DNA from: Clostridia bacterium
Lineage (GTDB): Bacteria; Bacillota; Clostridia; Oscillospirales; CAG-272
NCBI GenBank assembly: GCA_900767415.1
Contig: CAAFYZ010000036.1
Location: 1-64,000 of the forward strand
Direction: 5' to 3'
Length of the DNA: 64,000 nt
The notes beneath the pieces are model-generated. The model saw nothing but the letters and a program-made list of their open reading frames with translations, did not search any database and was not told the DNA's origin. Below are positions 32,331-41,630 of this stretch, one piece after another (position 1 is the first letter of the stretch; each line of letters starts with the position of its first letter). Made by a program: the position numbers and the translations under genes.

Positions 32331-32636
32331 TTTGGAGTTTTCCACATTCCGCAATGTGGAAATGGTGGAAAACCTGCCTGTCCGATGGGGAAAACTTCGG
32401 TTTTTCCCCTTCATTCGGTGCTTTTTTCCCGAAAGTTATCCACAATATCCACAAAATAAAATGTGGAAAACTTTTTTGCGTACCGACGGCACCGATGGCA
32501 AAAATGCGGGAATCGGAGAGAAAAAAACGGGGGAGAGCCCCCTGTTTTCCCCCTCTTTTTCCTCGTCTTCGAATGCCGCGTGAAAATATACATCACAAAA
32601 ATTACGAATCCCGATTTTTCGGGCGAAAGATGAACC
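32331..32636. other. AT-rich intergenic region with DnaA-box-like cluster
   Basis: No gene was found. Sites resembling the DnaA box TTATNCACA are at 32338 (TTTTCCACA), 32355 (reverse of ATTTCCACA), 32436 (TTATCCACA, perfect), 32445 (ATATCCACA, directly adjacent) and 32462 (reverse of TTTTCCACA). A 20-bp dyad TCCACATT-CCGC-AATGTGGA lies at 32341-32360. No dnaA, dnaN or rpmH gene is nearby. The second half (32471-32636) shows no structure I can name. Confidence 0.5.
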
Positions 32637-35042
32637 ATGCAAGAGACAAAAGACAAGAAAACGAGATACCTTGCGGCGAAGCGCCGACTCTTTGACCGCG
32701 TCTATGGAGAGCGGCTGAACCCGCCGCAGCGCGCCGCCGTTTTTACGGCGAAGGGACCGTTGCTCGTCCTCGCCGGGGCGGGGAGCGGGAAGACGACCGT
32801 TCTCGTCCACCGCGTCGGTTACCTGATTAAATACGGCAACGCCTATTTTGACGACAGCGTGCCGGAGGATCTGTCGGACGGTATGCTCGCGGCACTGGAG
32901 GCGGCGGTATCCGAGCCGCCCGAGGTCATTCGCGAGATTCTTCCGCAGTTTATCAAGGACCCCTGCCCCCCGTGGGCAGTGATGGCGATCACCTTTACGA
33001 ACAAGGCGGCGCGCGAGATCCGCGAGCGGCTGGAAGAGAGTTTTTCCGACCCTGCGGTGACGGAGGAGATCACAGCGGGGACGTTCCACTCGGTATCGGT
33101 GCGGATTCTGCGTCGGTACGGCGAGCGGCTCGGGTACCGCCCCGGATTTTCGATCTACGATACCGACGATAAAAAACGCCTGCTCACCATGTGCATGAAG
33201 GACCTCGGCATCGACGAGAAGGTTCTCTCGGTCAAGGCGGTGGCAAACGCCGTCAGCATGGCGAAGGATCGGCTCGAGACCCCGGAGGAGCTGTCTCTCG
33301 GGCAGGACCCGCGGGAGAGAGACATCCGTCGGATCTATTCCTATTATCAGAAGAAACTGATGGAATTCAATGCCGTCGATTTCGACGACATTATCATGCA
33401 GACGGTGCGCCTTCTGGAAGAGGACGCCGAGGTGCGTTCCTATTATCAGAACCGTTACCGGTATGTTCTCGTCGACGAGTATCAGGATACGAACTACGCA
33501 CAGTTCGTTCTGACGAAACTTCTCTCGGACAAATACCGCAACCTGATGGTCGTCGGCGACGACGATCAGAGCATCTACCGCTTCCGCGGTGCGACGGTGG
33601 AGAACATTCTGAATTTCGACAAGACCTATCCCGATGCGAAAGTGGTCAAACTGGAGCAGAATTACCGCTCTACCGAATGTATCCTCGATGCGGCGAACGC
33701 CGTCATCTCGCACAATGGCGACCGCCATGAGAAAAAACTCTGGTGCGAGAAGGGAAGAGGAGAAAAAATCATCCTCAAAGAGGCGGAAGATCAGATCGGA
33801 GAAGGGCGTTACATCGTCGACCGCATTGTCCGCGCCGTGGCGGGAGGGCGGCATTATTCCGATTTTGCCGTCCTCTACCGCGTCAACGAGATGGCGCGCT
33901 CGCTGGAAGGCGCGTTTACGAAAAGCGGGATTCCGTACAGGATTCTCGGCGGGCAGCGTTTCTATGACAAAAAAGAGATCCGCGATATGCTCGCCTATCT
34001 GTCGCTCACCGATTCGACCGACGACGATCTGCGGCTGAAACGGATCATCAACGAGCCGAAACGGAAGATCGGCGCCGCCACCGTGGACGCCGTCGAGAGC
34101 ATCGCCCGCATGAACGGAATGTCCATGTACACCGTCATGTCCCGCGCCGACGAATACGTCGCGCTCGGCAAGAGCGCGGAAAAACTGAAAAGTTTTGTCG
34201 CTCTGATCGACGGACTCCGCGCACGGGAGATGAAGCCGTCCGAGCGGATCGAGGCGATCTTCGAGGAGAGCGGCTATCATGCCATGCTGACGGCGGAGGG
34301 CTTTGAGGGAGAGGGACGGATCGACAGTGTCAAAGAGTTCGTTTCCGCCGCCGCCGAATACGAGGCGAGATGCGAGGAAAATTCCATCGAGCCGACGCTC
34401 TCCGGATTCCTTGAGGAGGTTTCCCTCGTCAGCGACGTCGATAAGTACGACGAGACGGCAGACGCCGTCGTTCTGATGACCGTCCACTCGGCGAAGGGAC
34501 TGGAATTCCCGGTCGTCTTCCTCGCCGGTATGGAGGACGGCGTGTTCCCCGGCGCACAGAACCTCGGAGAACCGCAGGAGATGAGCGAAGAGAGACGCCT
34601 CGCCTACGTTGCCATCACCCGTGCCAAAGAGATGCTCTATATCACCCATGCAAAGTGCCGTATGATGTACGGAAAGACGGCGTTCAACCCGCTTTCGGTC
34701 TTCGTCAGAGAAGAGATTCCGAAGGACCTGATCTTGGAGGAGACGCCGAAGGCACCGCCGCCGCGCAGTGATTTCTCCCCCTTCGGCAGGACGCCGCGGG
34801 AGACCCCCCGTCTTTCGGACGAAATGCGCCGCCGCCCCGACATGGCGCCGAGACAGAGGGGGGCGGGCAACTTCGGCGTCGAAAAATTCGCCCCGGGGAC
34901 AAGGGTGCTTCACCCCCTGCTCGGCGAGGGCGTCATTCTTTCGGCTAAAGATATGGGAGGCGATATTTTGTATGCCGTCCGCTTTGCCGACGGGACGGAA
35001 AAGAAACTGATGGCGACCTTTGCCAAGATGAAAAGATTATAA
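32637..35042 (+). CDS. pcrA: UvrD/PcrA-type DNA helicase
   Basis: This 801-residue superfamily 1A helicase has Q motif LNPPQRAAV, Walker A AGAGSGKTT at about 46-54, motif Ia ITFTNKAA, TFHSVSVRIL, DEYQDTN, GDDDQSIYRFRGA, EQNYRST, TVHSAKGLEF and AITRAKE. The C-terminus (FAPGTRVLHPLLGEGVILSA) is the Tudor-like domain by which PcrA binds RNA polymerase. An acidic insert at about residues 67-110 between Walker A and motif Ia is longer than in Bacillus PcrA. It removes proteins and RNA polymerase from DNA and acts in repair and replication restart. The ribosome site is weak (AAAGA). Confidence 0.94.
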   Translation: MQETKDKKTRYLAAKRRLFDRVYGERLNPPQRAAVFTAKGPLLVLAGAGSGKTTVLVHRVGYLIKYGNAYFDDSVPEDLSDGMLAALEAAVSEPPEVIREILPQFIKDPCPPWAVMAITFTNKAAREIRERLEESFSDPAVTEEITAGTFHSVSVRILRRYGERLGYRPGFSIYDTDDKKRLLTMCMKDLGIDEKVLSVKAVANAVSMAKDRLETPEELSLGQDPRERDIRRIYSYYQKKLMEFNAVDFDDIIMQTVRLLEEDAEVRSYYQNRYRYVLVDEYQDTNYAQFVLTKLLSDKYRNLMVVGDDDQSIYRFRGATVENILNFDKTYPDAKVVKLEQNYRSTECILDAANAVISHNGDRHEKKLWCEKGRGEKIILKEAEDQIGEGRYIVDRIVRAVAGGRHYSDFAVLYRVNEMARSLEGAFTKSGIPYRILGGQRFYDKKEIRDMLAYLSLTDSTDDDLRLKRIINEPKRKIGAATVDAVESIARMNGMSMYTVMSRADEYVALGKSAEKLKSFVALIDGLRAREMKPSERIEAIFEESGYHAMLTAEGFEGEGRIDSVKEFVSAAAEYEARCEENSIEPTLSGFLEEVSLVSDVDKYDETADAVVLMTVHSAKGLEFPVVFLAGMEDGVFPGAQNLGEPQEMSEERRLAYVAITRAKEMLYITHAKCRMMYGKTAFNPLSVFVREEIPKDLILEETPKAPPPRSDFSPFGRTPRETPRLSDEMRRRPDMAPRQRGAGNFGVEKFAPGTRVLHPLLGEGVILSAKDMGGDILYAVRFADGTEKKLMATFAKMKRL

Positions 35043-35066
35043 TTTGCAAAGAAAGGTTTGCATATT

Positions 35067-35726
35067 ATGAAAAAATGCTGTATTTTCGATATGGACGGCA
35101 CGGTGCTGAATACCTTGCCGACCATTACGTATTTTATGGACCGCACGCTCGTCGATTTCGGACTTTCTCCGATCGGGGAAGAGAATTGCCGCCGCTTTGT
35201 CGGCAACGGCGCGCGGATTCTGATGGAGCGCGTCTTCGATTATCTCGGACTTGACACGCGGGACACCGACCTCTTCGAAAAAATCTATCGGGCATATAAA
35301 GAAGGGTACGATGCCGAGCCGCTCTATCTGACAGAGCCGTATCCCGGGATTCTTTCTCTCCTCTCTTCTCTTCGCGATGCGGGCATCGGCGTCGGCATCG
35401 TGTCGAACAAGCCGCACACCGCCGTCCTTCCTCTCTCCCGCCACTTTTTCGGCGATCTCGTCGGGGAGGTACAGGGGGCGGCGGACGACCTGCCGTTAAA
35501 GCCCGATCCCGCCGTCGTCCGTACGGTGATGCACCGCCTCGGCGGGAGGGAGCGGTTCACCGCGTACATCGGGGACAGCGAAGTGGACGTCGCCACGGGG
35601 CGCGCCCTCGGTGCGGGGCGGACGGTCGGCGTCCTTTGGGGATTCCGCGACAGGGAAAAACTTTCGGGGGCAGACCTCCTTGTCTCCCGTGCCGATGAGA
35701 TTTTGCCGATTGCCCTTTCTTTGTAA
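35067..35726 (+). CDS. HAD-superfamily phosphatase (phosphoglycolate phosphatase-like)
   Basis: This 219-residue protein has motif I FDMDGTVLNT (nucleophile D and acid-base D), motif II VSNKP, motif III lysine in LKPDP, and motif IV GDSEVD. The helical cap is subclass C1. It probably hydrolyses a small phosphorylated metabolite such as phosphoglycolate. I chose the ATG at 35067 with AAAGG upstream; a TTG three codons earlier is possible. It is 24 bp from pcrA and probably co-transcribed. Confidence 0.87.
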   Translation: MKKCCIFDMDGTVLNTLPTITYFMDRTLVDFGLSPIGEENCRRFVGNGARILMERVFDYLGLDTRDTDLFEKIYRAYKEGYDAEPLYLTEPYPGILSLLSSLRDAGIGVGIVSNKPHTAVLPLSRHFFGDLVGEVQGAADDLPLKPDPAVVRTVMHRLGGRERFTAYIGDSEVDVATGRALGAGRTVGVLWGFRDREKLSGADLLVSRADEILPIALSL

Positions 35727-35780
35727 GAAATAGACAAACCGCGCGCGCAAAATTTGACAAAGGAGAAAAATATTTTGCGA

Positions 35781-35810
35781 AAAGGCGGGACGCCACGGCG
35801 TCCCGCCTTT
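35781..35810 (+). terminator. Terminator after HAD phosphatase
   Basis: A 12-bp stem AAAGGCGGGACG/CGTCCCGCCTTT with 6-nt loop, followed by TTT-AC-TTT. It ends the pcrA-HAD unit. Confidence 0.75.
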
Positions 35811-35836
35811 ACTTTCCCTTTTTCCCGTGGTATAAT
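35808..35836 (+). promoter_or_regulatory. Promoter of the O-acylation locus
   Basis: A perfect TATAAT (35831-35836) is preceded after 17 bp by TTTACT (35808-35813), which overlaps the end of the upstream terminator stem. It lies about 40 bp before the lipoprotein ATG. Confidence 0.55.
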
Positions 35837-35873
35837 GAAAAAACAAAAAATCGGCAATAAGGAGAACCGAAGA

Positions 35874-38222
35874 ATGAAAAGATCCCGTTTGCTTTTCGTT
35901 TTTTTCTTTTCGCTTTTGATTCTGACCCTCTTGGCGTTCACTTCCTGTACGCCCTCTGCGGGCGGGGGAGACACGGAGAAGACCTACCGCGTGATGGTGA
36001 GTGTCCCCGAGGGCGCGACCGTGGTCGGGAAGAACCCCGCGGATGTCAAAGAGGGCGGGAGCGTGACCTTCCGTCTCTCGATCGGAAAAGAATACGTCTG
36101 CACCTCCGTCAGTGACGGCACATACGATCCCGCGACCGGGATACTGACCGTCTCGGACGTGCGGGAGAAGAAGAACATCACCGTCTCTCTTCTTCATGTC
36201 GGATACGACACGACGGTAAAATATGCGTATTTCTTTCACGGCACCGAAAAAGACGTCAGCAGTCAGGACAGCGGCGTCCGCCTTTTTGCCGGCACCGAAA
36301 TTACCGTGCGGGCAGAGGATACCGACCGCCTGTTCGCCGGTTGGTCGTTTAGCAAACTGGGTGCCGACCGTTCGGTCATCGTCTCGACCGACAGAGAATA
36401 TACCTTCCGTCTGTCGCCCGACAAAGCCGCCGGCGGCAAGGTCGATCTGTATGCGAACTACACGGATACGAACCGCCTCTACTATGACGCGAACGGCGGT
36501 ACGGTGAATCCGGGGACGAAGAACATGACGGCGGACGACTATTACGTTGCCGCGACCTCCGGCTCTTCCGTCCTCGTTACCATGAAGCAGAACTACCTCG
36601 ATTATTGCGAGTGCGCCTCTGCCTTCTGGGACGACGGCACCTTCCGTCGCGACGGGTATCTTCTGAAAGAGTACAACACGATGCCCGACGGCAGTGGCGA
36701 GTCGTACAGCCCGGGGTCGAAGGTGTATCACGTGACGGGCGACGGCTCCTATCTCACCCTGTATTGCATTTGGGAAAAGTGCGCGGACGCAGGCGTCTTT
36801 ACCGTCGCCGACGCGATCTTTGCCGCCCCCTCGGGCGTCAACCGCAACGATATCCCCGGCTGGCACGACAGCGGCGTGAAGATCACCGGATATACCGGCT
36901 CCCACGACACGCTCGCCATTCCCGAGACGATAGGAGGGAAGACGGTCATCGGCATTTCGGCGGGCGCGTTTCGCGATGCCTCTTTCACGACGCTTCTTCT
37001 CCCCCGGACGCTGGAATACATCGAAGACGGTGCCTTCGTCGGCTGTTCTTCGCTGACGACGCTGTATTTCCCCGACAGCATCTATTCGATAAAGAACGCG
37101 GCGTTCGATGCCGCCACCTATCGGAATTTCCGTCACTTCATCGTCAACGCGACGATGGCACCCCGCCTCTCTTCCACCGAGTGGGGCTCCATGTCGCTGA
37201 AACTCTCCCGCCTTCTCGCGAGCGGGGATCAGAACCGCATCGTGATCGTCGCCGGCTCCTCCGCCTATCAGGGGATAGGGACCGAATATCTCGAGCGCCT
37301 GCTCGATAACCGTTACCGCGTCGTCAACTTCGGCACCGCCCGCACGATGAACGGCGTCTTCCTTCTCGAAGCCATGCGGCACTACGTCCACGCGGGCGAT
37401 ACCGTCCTGTACGCCCCCGAGAACAGTACGTATATGATGGGAGAGAGGGAACTCTATTGGAAGACCGTCTATCTGACCGAAGGAATGTATAACCTTTGGC
37501 GCTATGTGGACATCTCCGAATATACGAACCTCTTTGATGCCTTCACCGACTACAATCAGAATTACCGTTACAACCGCGCACCCACGACCTACGAGGCGAT
37601 CGTAAAGCAGTCTGCCCGCATGAATAAATACGGCGACTACCTGTCCCGCGACCGTGCGTACTACTGCGAGACACCGGGCGCACCGAAGTATTACGACACC
37701 TACTACATTACGATGAACGAGCGTTACAAGTCGAAGAACGAAGGAAATTGGCAGGACGTCGAAAACCAGGAGGCGAACAAGGATTATAAAGATCCGAACA
37801 ACACGACCTGGGCGAGCATCACGGACGCCTATTTCGCCGACAGCATGAACCGCGCGATCCGCCTTGTCAAAGAGGCGGGGGCAAAGGTCTACTTCTCCTT
37901 CTGCCCGGTCGACGCGGATAAACTGGTGGAAGAGGCGAGAGATCCCGCACGCTTTGCCGCTTACGATCAGATGATCTCCGAGACTTTTGAATTTGACGGC
38001 TTGGTCGGTATGTCCATCGATTATGTCATGGCACACAAGTATTTTTACGACAACGCCTTCCACCCGAACGATTACGGCAGAACCTACCGTACCCACCAGC
38101 TTTACCGCGATCTTTGCGGTATCTTCGGAACCTATACCGTGTACGGCGTCCGCGACGTCGGTACGGATTTTGCGGGTTGTCTTTTCGAGTCGGGGAGCAT
38201 GACCCCCGCCGGGATTTCGTGA
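35874..38222 (+). CDS. Surface lipoprotein with InlB-type repeats, leucine-rich repeat and SGNH-like domain
   Basis: This 782-residue protein has a signal peptide with lipobox FTSC (C25), a beta-rich region to about 200, Listeria-Bacteroides-type repeat segments (LYYDANGGTVNPG at about 202, NTMPDGSGESYSPG at about 268), a BspA-like repeat at about 343-415, and a C-terminal SGNH/GDSL-like domain. In that last domain VIVAGSSAYQG at about 458 sits where block I GDS normally lies, and NAFHPNDYG near the end matches the catalytic DxxH block. Such proteins accompany MBOAT acyltransferases and complete O-acetylation of surface glycans. The start at 35874 follows AAGGAG. Confidence 0.75.
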   Translation: MKRSRLLFVFFFSLLILTLLAFTSCTPSAGGGDTEKTYRVMVSVPEGATVVGKNPADVKEGGSVTFRLSIGKEYVCTSVSDGTYDPATGILTVSDVREKKNITVSLLHVGYDTTVKYAYFFHGTEKDVSSQDSGVRLFAGTEITVRAEDTDRLFAGWSFSKLGADRSVIVSTDREYTFRLSPDKAAGGKVDLYANYTDTNRLYYDANGGTVNPGTKNMTADDYYVAATSGSSVLVTMKQNYLDYCECASAFWDDGTFRRDGYLLKEYNTMPDGSGESYSPGSKVYHVTGDGSYLTLYCIWEKCADAGVFTVADAIFAAPSGVNRNDIPGWHDSGVKITGYTGSHDTLAIPETIGGKTVIGISAGAFRDASFTTLLLPRTLEYIEDGAFVGCSSLTTLYFPDSIYSIKNAAFDAATYRNFRHFIVNATMAPRLSSTEWGSMSLKLSRLLASGDQNRIVIVAGSSAYQGIGTEYLERLLDNRYRVVNFGTARTMNGVFLLEAMRHYVHAGDTVLYAPENSTYMMGERELYWKTVYLTEGMYNLWRYVDISEYTNLFDAFTDYNQNYRYNRAPTTYEAIVKQSARMNKYGDYLSRDRAYYCETPGAPKYYDTYYITMNERYKSKNEGNWQDVENQEANKDYKDPNNTTWASITDAYFADSMNRAIRLVKEAGAKVYFSFCPVDADKLVEEARDPARFAAYDQMISETFEFDGLVGMSIDYVMAHKYFYDNAFHPNDYGRTYRTHQLYRDLCGIFGTYTVYGVRDVGTDFAGCLFESGSMTPAGIS

Positions 38223-38230
38223 GGTGAACG

Positions 38231-38524
38231 ATGATATTCTATACACTCCCTTATATTTGGGCACCCCTTCTTCTGATGCTCATTCTGCACGTCGTCGCCG
38301 CCTTCCTTCGTGACCCGATCGGGAAGATTTTGGCTTATGTAAACATAGGTTTGCATATTATCTTTGTTTTTCTTTTGATCCTCGGAAAAGTACCGCTGGA
38401 AGAATCGGTGCTTCTCTTCATGATTTCCGTCTCCGTCTATCTCTTTGCGGGCGCGTTCGACGCCCGCCGCCGTACGGCGCGGGAGAAGACGGAAGACGAG
38501 AGGGAGGTGCCGCATGACATTTAA
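38231..38524 (+). CDS. Small three-helix membrane protein
   Basis: This 97-residue protein has hydrophobic helices at about 9-26, 33-51 and 56-74, then a charged tail. It lies 8 bp after the lipoprotein gene and overlaps the MBOAT gene by 11 bp, so it is translationally coupled. A small membrane partner beside MBOAT proteins is reminiscent of the Dlt system (for example DltX), but no sequence motif supports direct homology. Confidence 0.62.
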   Translation: MIFYTLPYIWAPLLLMLILHVVAAFLRDPIGKILAYVNIGLHIIFVFLLILGKVPLEESVLLFMISVSVYLFAGAFDARRRTAREKTEDEREVPHDI

Positions 38525-39971
38525 CTCCTGGGAATTTCTGATTTTTTATCCCGTCGTCCTTCTCTTGTGGTTCACCCTGCCGAAGGTCTGCCGCCGCCCG
38601 ATGCTCCTGATCGCCAGTTATTTCTTCTATATGTGCTATCAGGCGGAACTCGTCTTTTTGATTTTCGGCACGACCTTAATCTCCTGGGGCGCATCTTTCC
38701 TGATCGAAAAGAGCCAAAACAAAAAGGTGCGTCGCGCCGCCCTTGCCCTGACGCTCGTCGTCTGCCTCGGCGTTCTCTTCTTCTATAAGTATTTCAACTT
38801 CTTCACCGGCACGGTATGCGGACTGATCTCACTGTTCGGCGGGACGGTACAGCCGATCGTCCTCGATCTTATCCTCCCGGTCGGCATCTCCTTCTATACC
38901 TTCCAGACGCTCTCCTACGTGATCGACGTCTATCGCGGGGACATTCATACCGAGAAGAATTTCTTCTGGTACGCACTCTTTGTGTCCTTCTTCCCGCAAC
39001 TTGTCGCCGGACCGATCGAGCGTCCCGAGAATCTTCTGCCGCAGCTGACGGCGGAGCATACATGGAACCGTGACGACGCTATCAAAGGGGCGAAGCATAT
39101 GCTCCTCGGCTTTTTCAAAAAGGTCGTCGTCGCCGACACGATCTCGGTCTATGTCGACGCCGTTTACAATCAGCCCTCCGGGGCGACGGGGCTTGGCGTC
39201 CTTCTCGCGACGGTTCTCTTTGCCGTGCAGATCTATTGCGATTTTTCGGGATATACCGACATCGCGATCGGTTGCGCGCGCGTGATGGGCATCCGTTTGA
39301 TGAAGAACTTCGACCACCCGTACACCGCCACCTCGATCCGCGAGTTCTGGGCGCGCTGGCACATCTCCCTGTCCACCTGGTTCCGAGATTATCTCTATAT
39401 CCCCCTCGGCGGCAGTCGGTGTAAAAAGTGGCGGCACATGATGAACCTTTTCATCGTCTTCCTCGTCTCGGGACTCTGGCACGGGGCGAATCTGACCTAC
39501 GTCGTCTGGGGTGCGATCCACGGTCTGTATCAGATCGTCGGCAATCTTTCGCGCCCGGCGCGCGACCGCCTTCTCTCCCGTGCGGGACTTTCGGCGTCTT
39601 CCCGCGGGGTGATCCTCTGGCGCCGCCTTGCGACCTTCTGCCTTGTCTCCTTTGCGTGGATCTTCTTCCGCGCGGGGAGCATCGCCGACGCCGGCACGCT
39701 GATCGCCGCCCTCTTCACGAAGTGGTCGACCGCCCCCGCCGCCGTCTTCTCGGGCATGGGACTGACCCTTTTGCGGGCACTTACCGTCATCGTCTCGGTC
39801 CTTCTGCTTCTTTTGCTTGACCGTCTTCTCACGCACGGCGACGGGCCGGACGGTTCCGCTCTGTATGTCCGTCGCGGCGGTTATGTCTATCTTGTCTGGA
39901 TCGTCGCGTTCGCCTGGGCTCTTCTCCTTTCCAAAGGCATGGAGAGTACCTTCATTTATTTCCAGTTCTGA
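38514..39971 (+). CDS. MBOAT family O-acyltransferase (AlgI/DltB-like)
   Basis: This 485-residue multi-pass membrane protein has family motifs: LPVGISFYTFQTLSYVIDVY at about 121-140, PQLVAGPIERPENLLPQL, FKKVVVADTI, the REFWARWHISLSTWFRDYLYIPLGG block at about 276-300, and the catalytic histidine H323 in SGLWHGANLTYVVWG. It passes an acyl group, usually acetyl, across the membrane for O-acylation of an exported polysaccharide or teichoic acid. It has GAGGGAGG upstream and is flanked by two SGNH-like proteins that are its probable transferase partners. Confidence 0.92.
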   Translation: MTFNSWEFLIFYPVVLLLWFTLPKVCRRPMLLIASYFFYMCYQAELVFLIFGTTLISWGASFLIEKSQNKKVRRAALALTLVVCLGVLFFYKYFNFFTGTVCGLISLFGGTVQPIVLDLILPVGISFYTFQTLSYVIDVYRGDIHTEKNFFWYALFVSFFPQLVAGPIERPENLLPQLTAEHTWNRDDAIKGAKHMLLGFFKKVVVADTISVYVDAVYNQPSGATGLGVLLATVLFAVQIYCDFSGYTDIAIGCARVMGIRLMKNFDHPYTATSIREFWARWHISLSTWFRDYLYIPLGGSRCKKWRHMMNLFIVFLVSGLWHGANLTYVVWGAIHGLYQIVGNLSRPARDRLLSRAGLSASSRGVILWRRLATFCLVSFAWIFFRAGSIADAGTLIAALFTKWSTAPAAVFSGMGLTLLRALTVIVSVLLLLLLDRLLTHGDGPDGSALYVRRGGYVYLVWIVAFAWALLLSKGMESTFIYFQF

Positions 39972-39989
39972 GAAGGGAGGAGAAACGTT

Positions 39990-41438
39990 ATGAAAAAACC
40001 GATAGGGAAAACCGTATGCTGTATTCTCCTTGCCCTTCTGATTCTCGCCTCGCCGGCGCTGATCGTTGGGGGCGTGATTTTCCTCACCCCGCCGCAGTAC
40101 GGCGACACCTTCCTCGGCGAGCTGGATGAAAAGTTCGACCGTCTGACGGGCGTCGAAGGGGAAAAACTCGTGCTTGTCGGCGGCTCGTCGGTCGCCTTCG
40201 GCTACAACAGTGCCCTGCTCGAAGCGTACACCGGGCGCAAGGTCGTGAACTTCGGACTTTACGCCGCCCTCGGGACGAAGCTGATGATGGACCTCTCCCG
40301 TGCCGGTATCGAAAAGGGAGACGTCGTCCTTTTCGCTCCCGAGCTGGATCCCGAGACACTTTCGCTCTATTTCAACGCCGAGAGTACGTGGCAGGCGACG
40401 GAGGGGAATTTCTCCATGCTCCGCTACCTCCCGATGAACAACAAGATGTCTCTTCTCGGCGCGTCCTTCTCTTACGCGGAAGAAAAACTCGGGTACTTCC
40501 TCGGGAAAAACGCCCCGAAACCGAGCGGCGTCTATTCCGCCTCCAGTTTTAACGAGTACGGCGACATCAACTATCCGAGAGAGAAGAACGAGATGTTCTT
40601 CTACTACGACAAGAACAAGACCATCACGCTTTCACCCGACATCTTTTCGAGCGATTTTGTCGATTATGTAAACGATTATATACAATATTGTGAGAGCAAA
40701 GGGGCAAAAGTCTATTATACCTACTGCCCGATGAACAAGATGGCACTCTCCGACAAGACGACGGATGAGTCGATTGCCGCGATGGAAGAATATCTTGAGC
40801 GTCATCTTTCCTGCACGATCCTCGGTAAGGCGAAGGACGCAATCTTCGAGGCAGGGTATTTCTTCGACACGAACTTCCACCTGAACGATGCGGGTGTCAC
40901 CGCACACACCGCGCGCATTGTGCGCGACCTGCTCTTCGAGCTCGGGATTCCGACCTACGTCGACATCGATGTTCCGCCCGCTCCCGCCCTCCCGGCGAAC
41001 GATACCCGTCTCTTTATCGAGGACGAGAACGATCGCTATTTCACCTATCGCGAAGACGAAAACGGCGGTTACACCGTCATTGGTCTGACCGAAGAAGGGA
41101 AGGCGGCGAAGACCCTGACCCTGCCGCTCGCCTACCGCTATCAGCGGGTGCTCGGCATTGCCGACGGCGCGTTGTCGGAGGGGCAGATGACCTCGCTCCG
41201 CGTCCCCGCTCCGGGGGCGGAAGGGATAAAATTCCAGTTTGAAAACGGTGCCTTTCGCGGTGCCGCCACCCTTACCGACCTTTGGCTTTACGAGAGCGAT
41301 GCGACCGCTGTGATCCCGCCCTCCGGTTTCCACGGCGTCGCCGACGCTTTCCGCGTCCACGTCCCCAGAGGCAGTTTCTACGCCGAGGACTACAACTGGT
41401 CCCCGCTGAAACTCACCTACGTTTACGACGCGGATTGA
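39990..41438 (+). CDS. Membrane-anchored SGNH-like protein, MBOAT partner
   Basis: This 482-residue protein has an N-terminal signal anchor (about 7-32), an extracellular SGNH/DHHW-like domain with LVLVGGSSVAFGYNS at about 60-74 (variant block I), NFGLYAALG, VVLFAPELDPE, and FHLNDAG near 300 in place of the catalytic D-x2-H block, then a beta-rich C-terminal domain. It shares this layout with the lipoprotein three genes upstream (AGSSAYQG, NFGTAR, FHPNDYG), so the two are probable paralogues. It is the last gene of the O-acylation locus and ends at a strong terminator. Whether it transfers or removes the acyl group cannot be decided here. Confidence 0.76.
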   Translation: MKKPIGKTVCCILLALLILASPALIVGGVIFLTPPQYGDTFLGELDEKFDRLTGVEGEKLVLVGGSSVAFGYNSALLEAYTGRKVVNFGLYAALGTKLMMDLSRAGIEKGDVVLFAPELDPETLSLYFNAESTWQATEGNFSMLRYLPMNNKMSLLGASFSYAEEKLGYFLGKNAPKPSGVYSASSFNEYGDINYPREKNEMFFYYDKNKTITLSPDIFSSDFVDYVNDYIQYCESKGAKVYYTYCPMNKMALSDKTTDESIAAMEEYLERHLSCTILGKAKDAIFEAGYFFDTNFHLNDAGVTAHTARIVRDLLFELGIPTYVDIDVPPAPALPANDTRLFIEDENDRYFTYREDENGGYTVIGLTEEGKAAKTLTLPLAYRYQRVLGIADGALSEGQMTSLRVPAPGAEGIKFQFENGAFRGAATLTDLWLYESDATAVIPPSGFHGVADAFRVHVPRGSFYAEDYNWSPLKLTYVYDAD

Positions 41439-41452
41439 ACGTTACGATCCGA

Positions 41453-41493
41453 AAAACCCCCGCCCCTCGGCAATGCCGAGGGGCGGGGGTTTT
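41453..41493. terminator. Strong terminator between convergent operons
   Basis: A 20-bp nearly continuous stem (41453-41472 with 41474-41493) with A/T runs on both sides, so it can serve both the O-acylation locus (+) and the RsgI-like operon (-). The next 137 bp to 41630 shows no further feature. Confidence 0.85.
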
Positions 41494-41630
41494 GTTGCCG
41501 ATCCGTCGGGGCTTTTACACCGCTATCGCGTGTGCGTTGTTTTTCGTCGGGAGAAAGACGAAATTGCGATTTCGGTTTTACGGAGCGACACCTTGAAAAA
41601 ACGGCGGATCGGCGATCGGGGACGGCGGGA

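Noticed and set aside
32331..32636. Chromosomal replication origin
   Set aside because: DnaA-box-like sites are present, but there is no dnaA, dnaN, recF, gyrB or rpmH nearby and no switch in gene direction, so only a DnaA-binding region is proposed.
32436..34913. 825-codon open frame on the minus strand
   Set aside because: Antisense shadow of pcrA, whose helicase motifs are complete on the plus strand.
35496..38264. 922-codon open frame on the minus strand
   Set aside because: Antisense shadow of the lipoprotein gene; composition is His/Arg/Val-rich without motifs.
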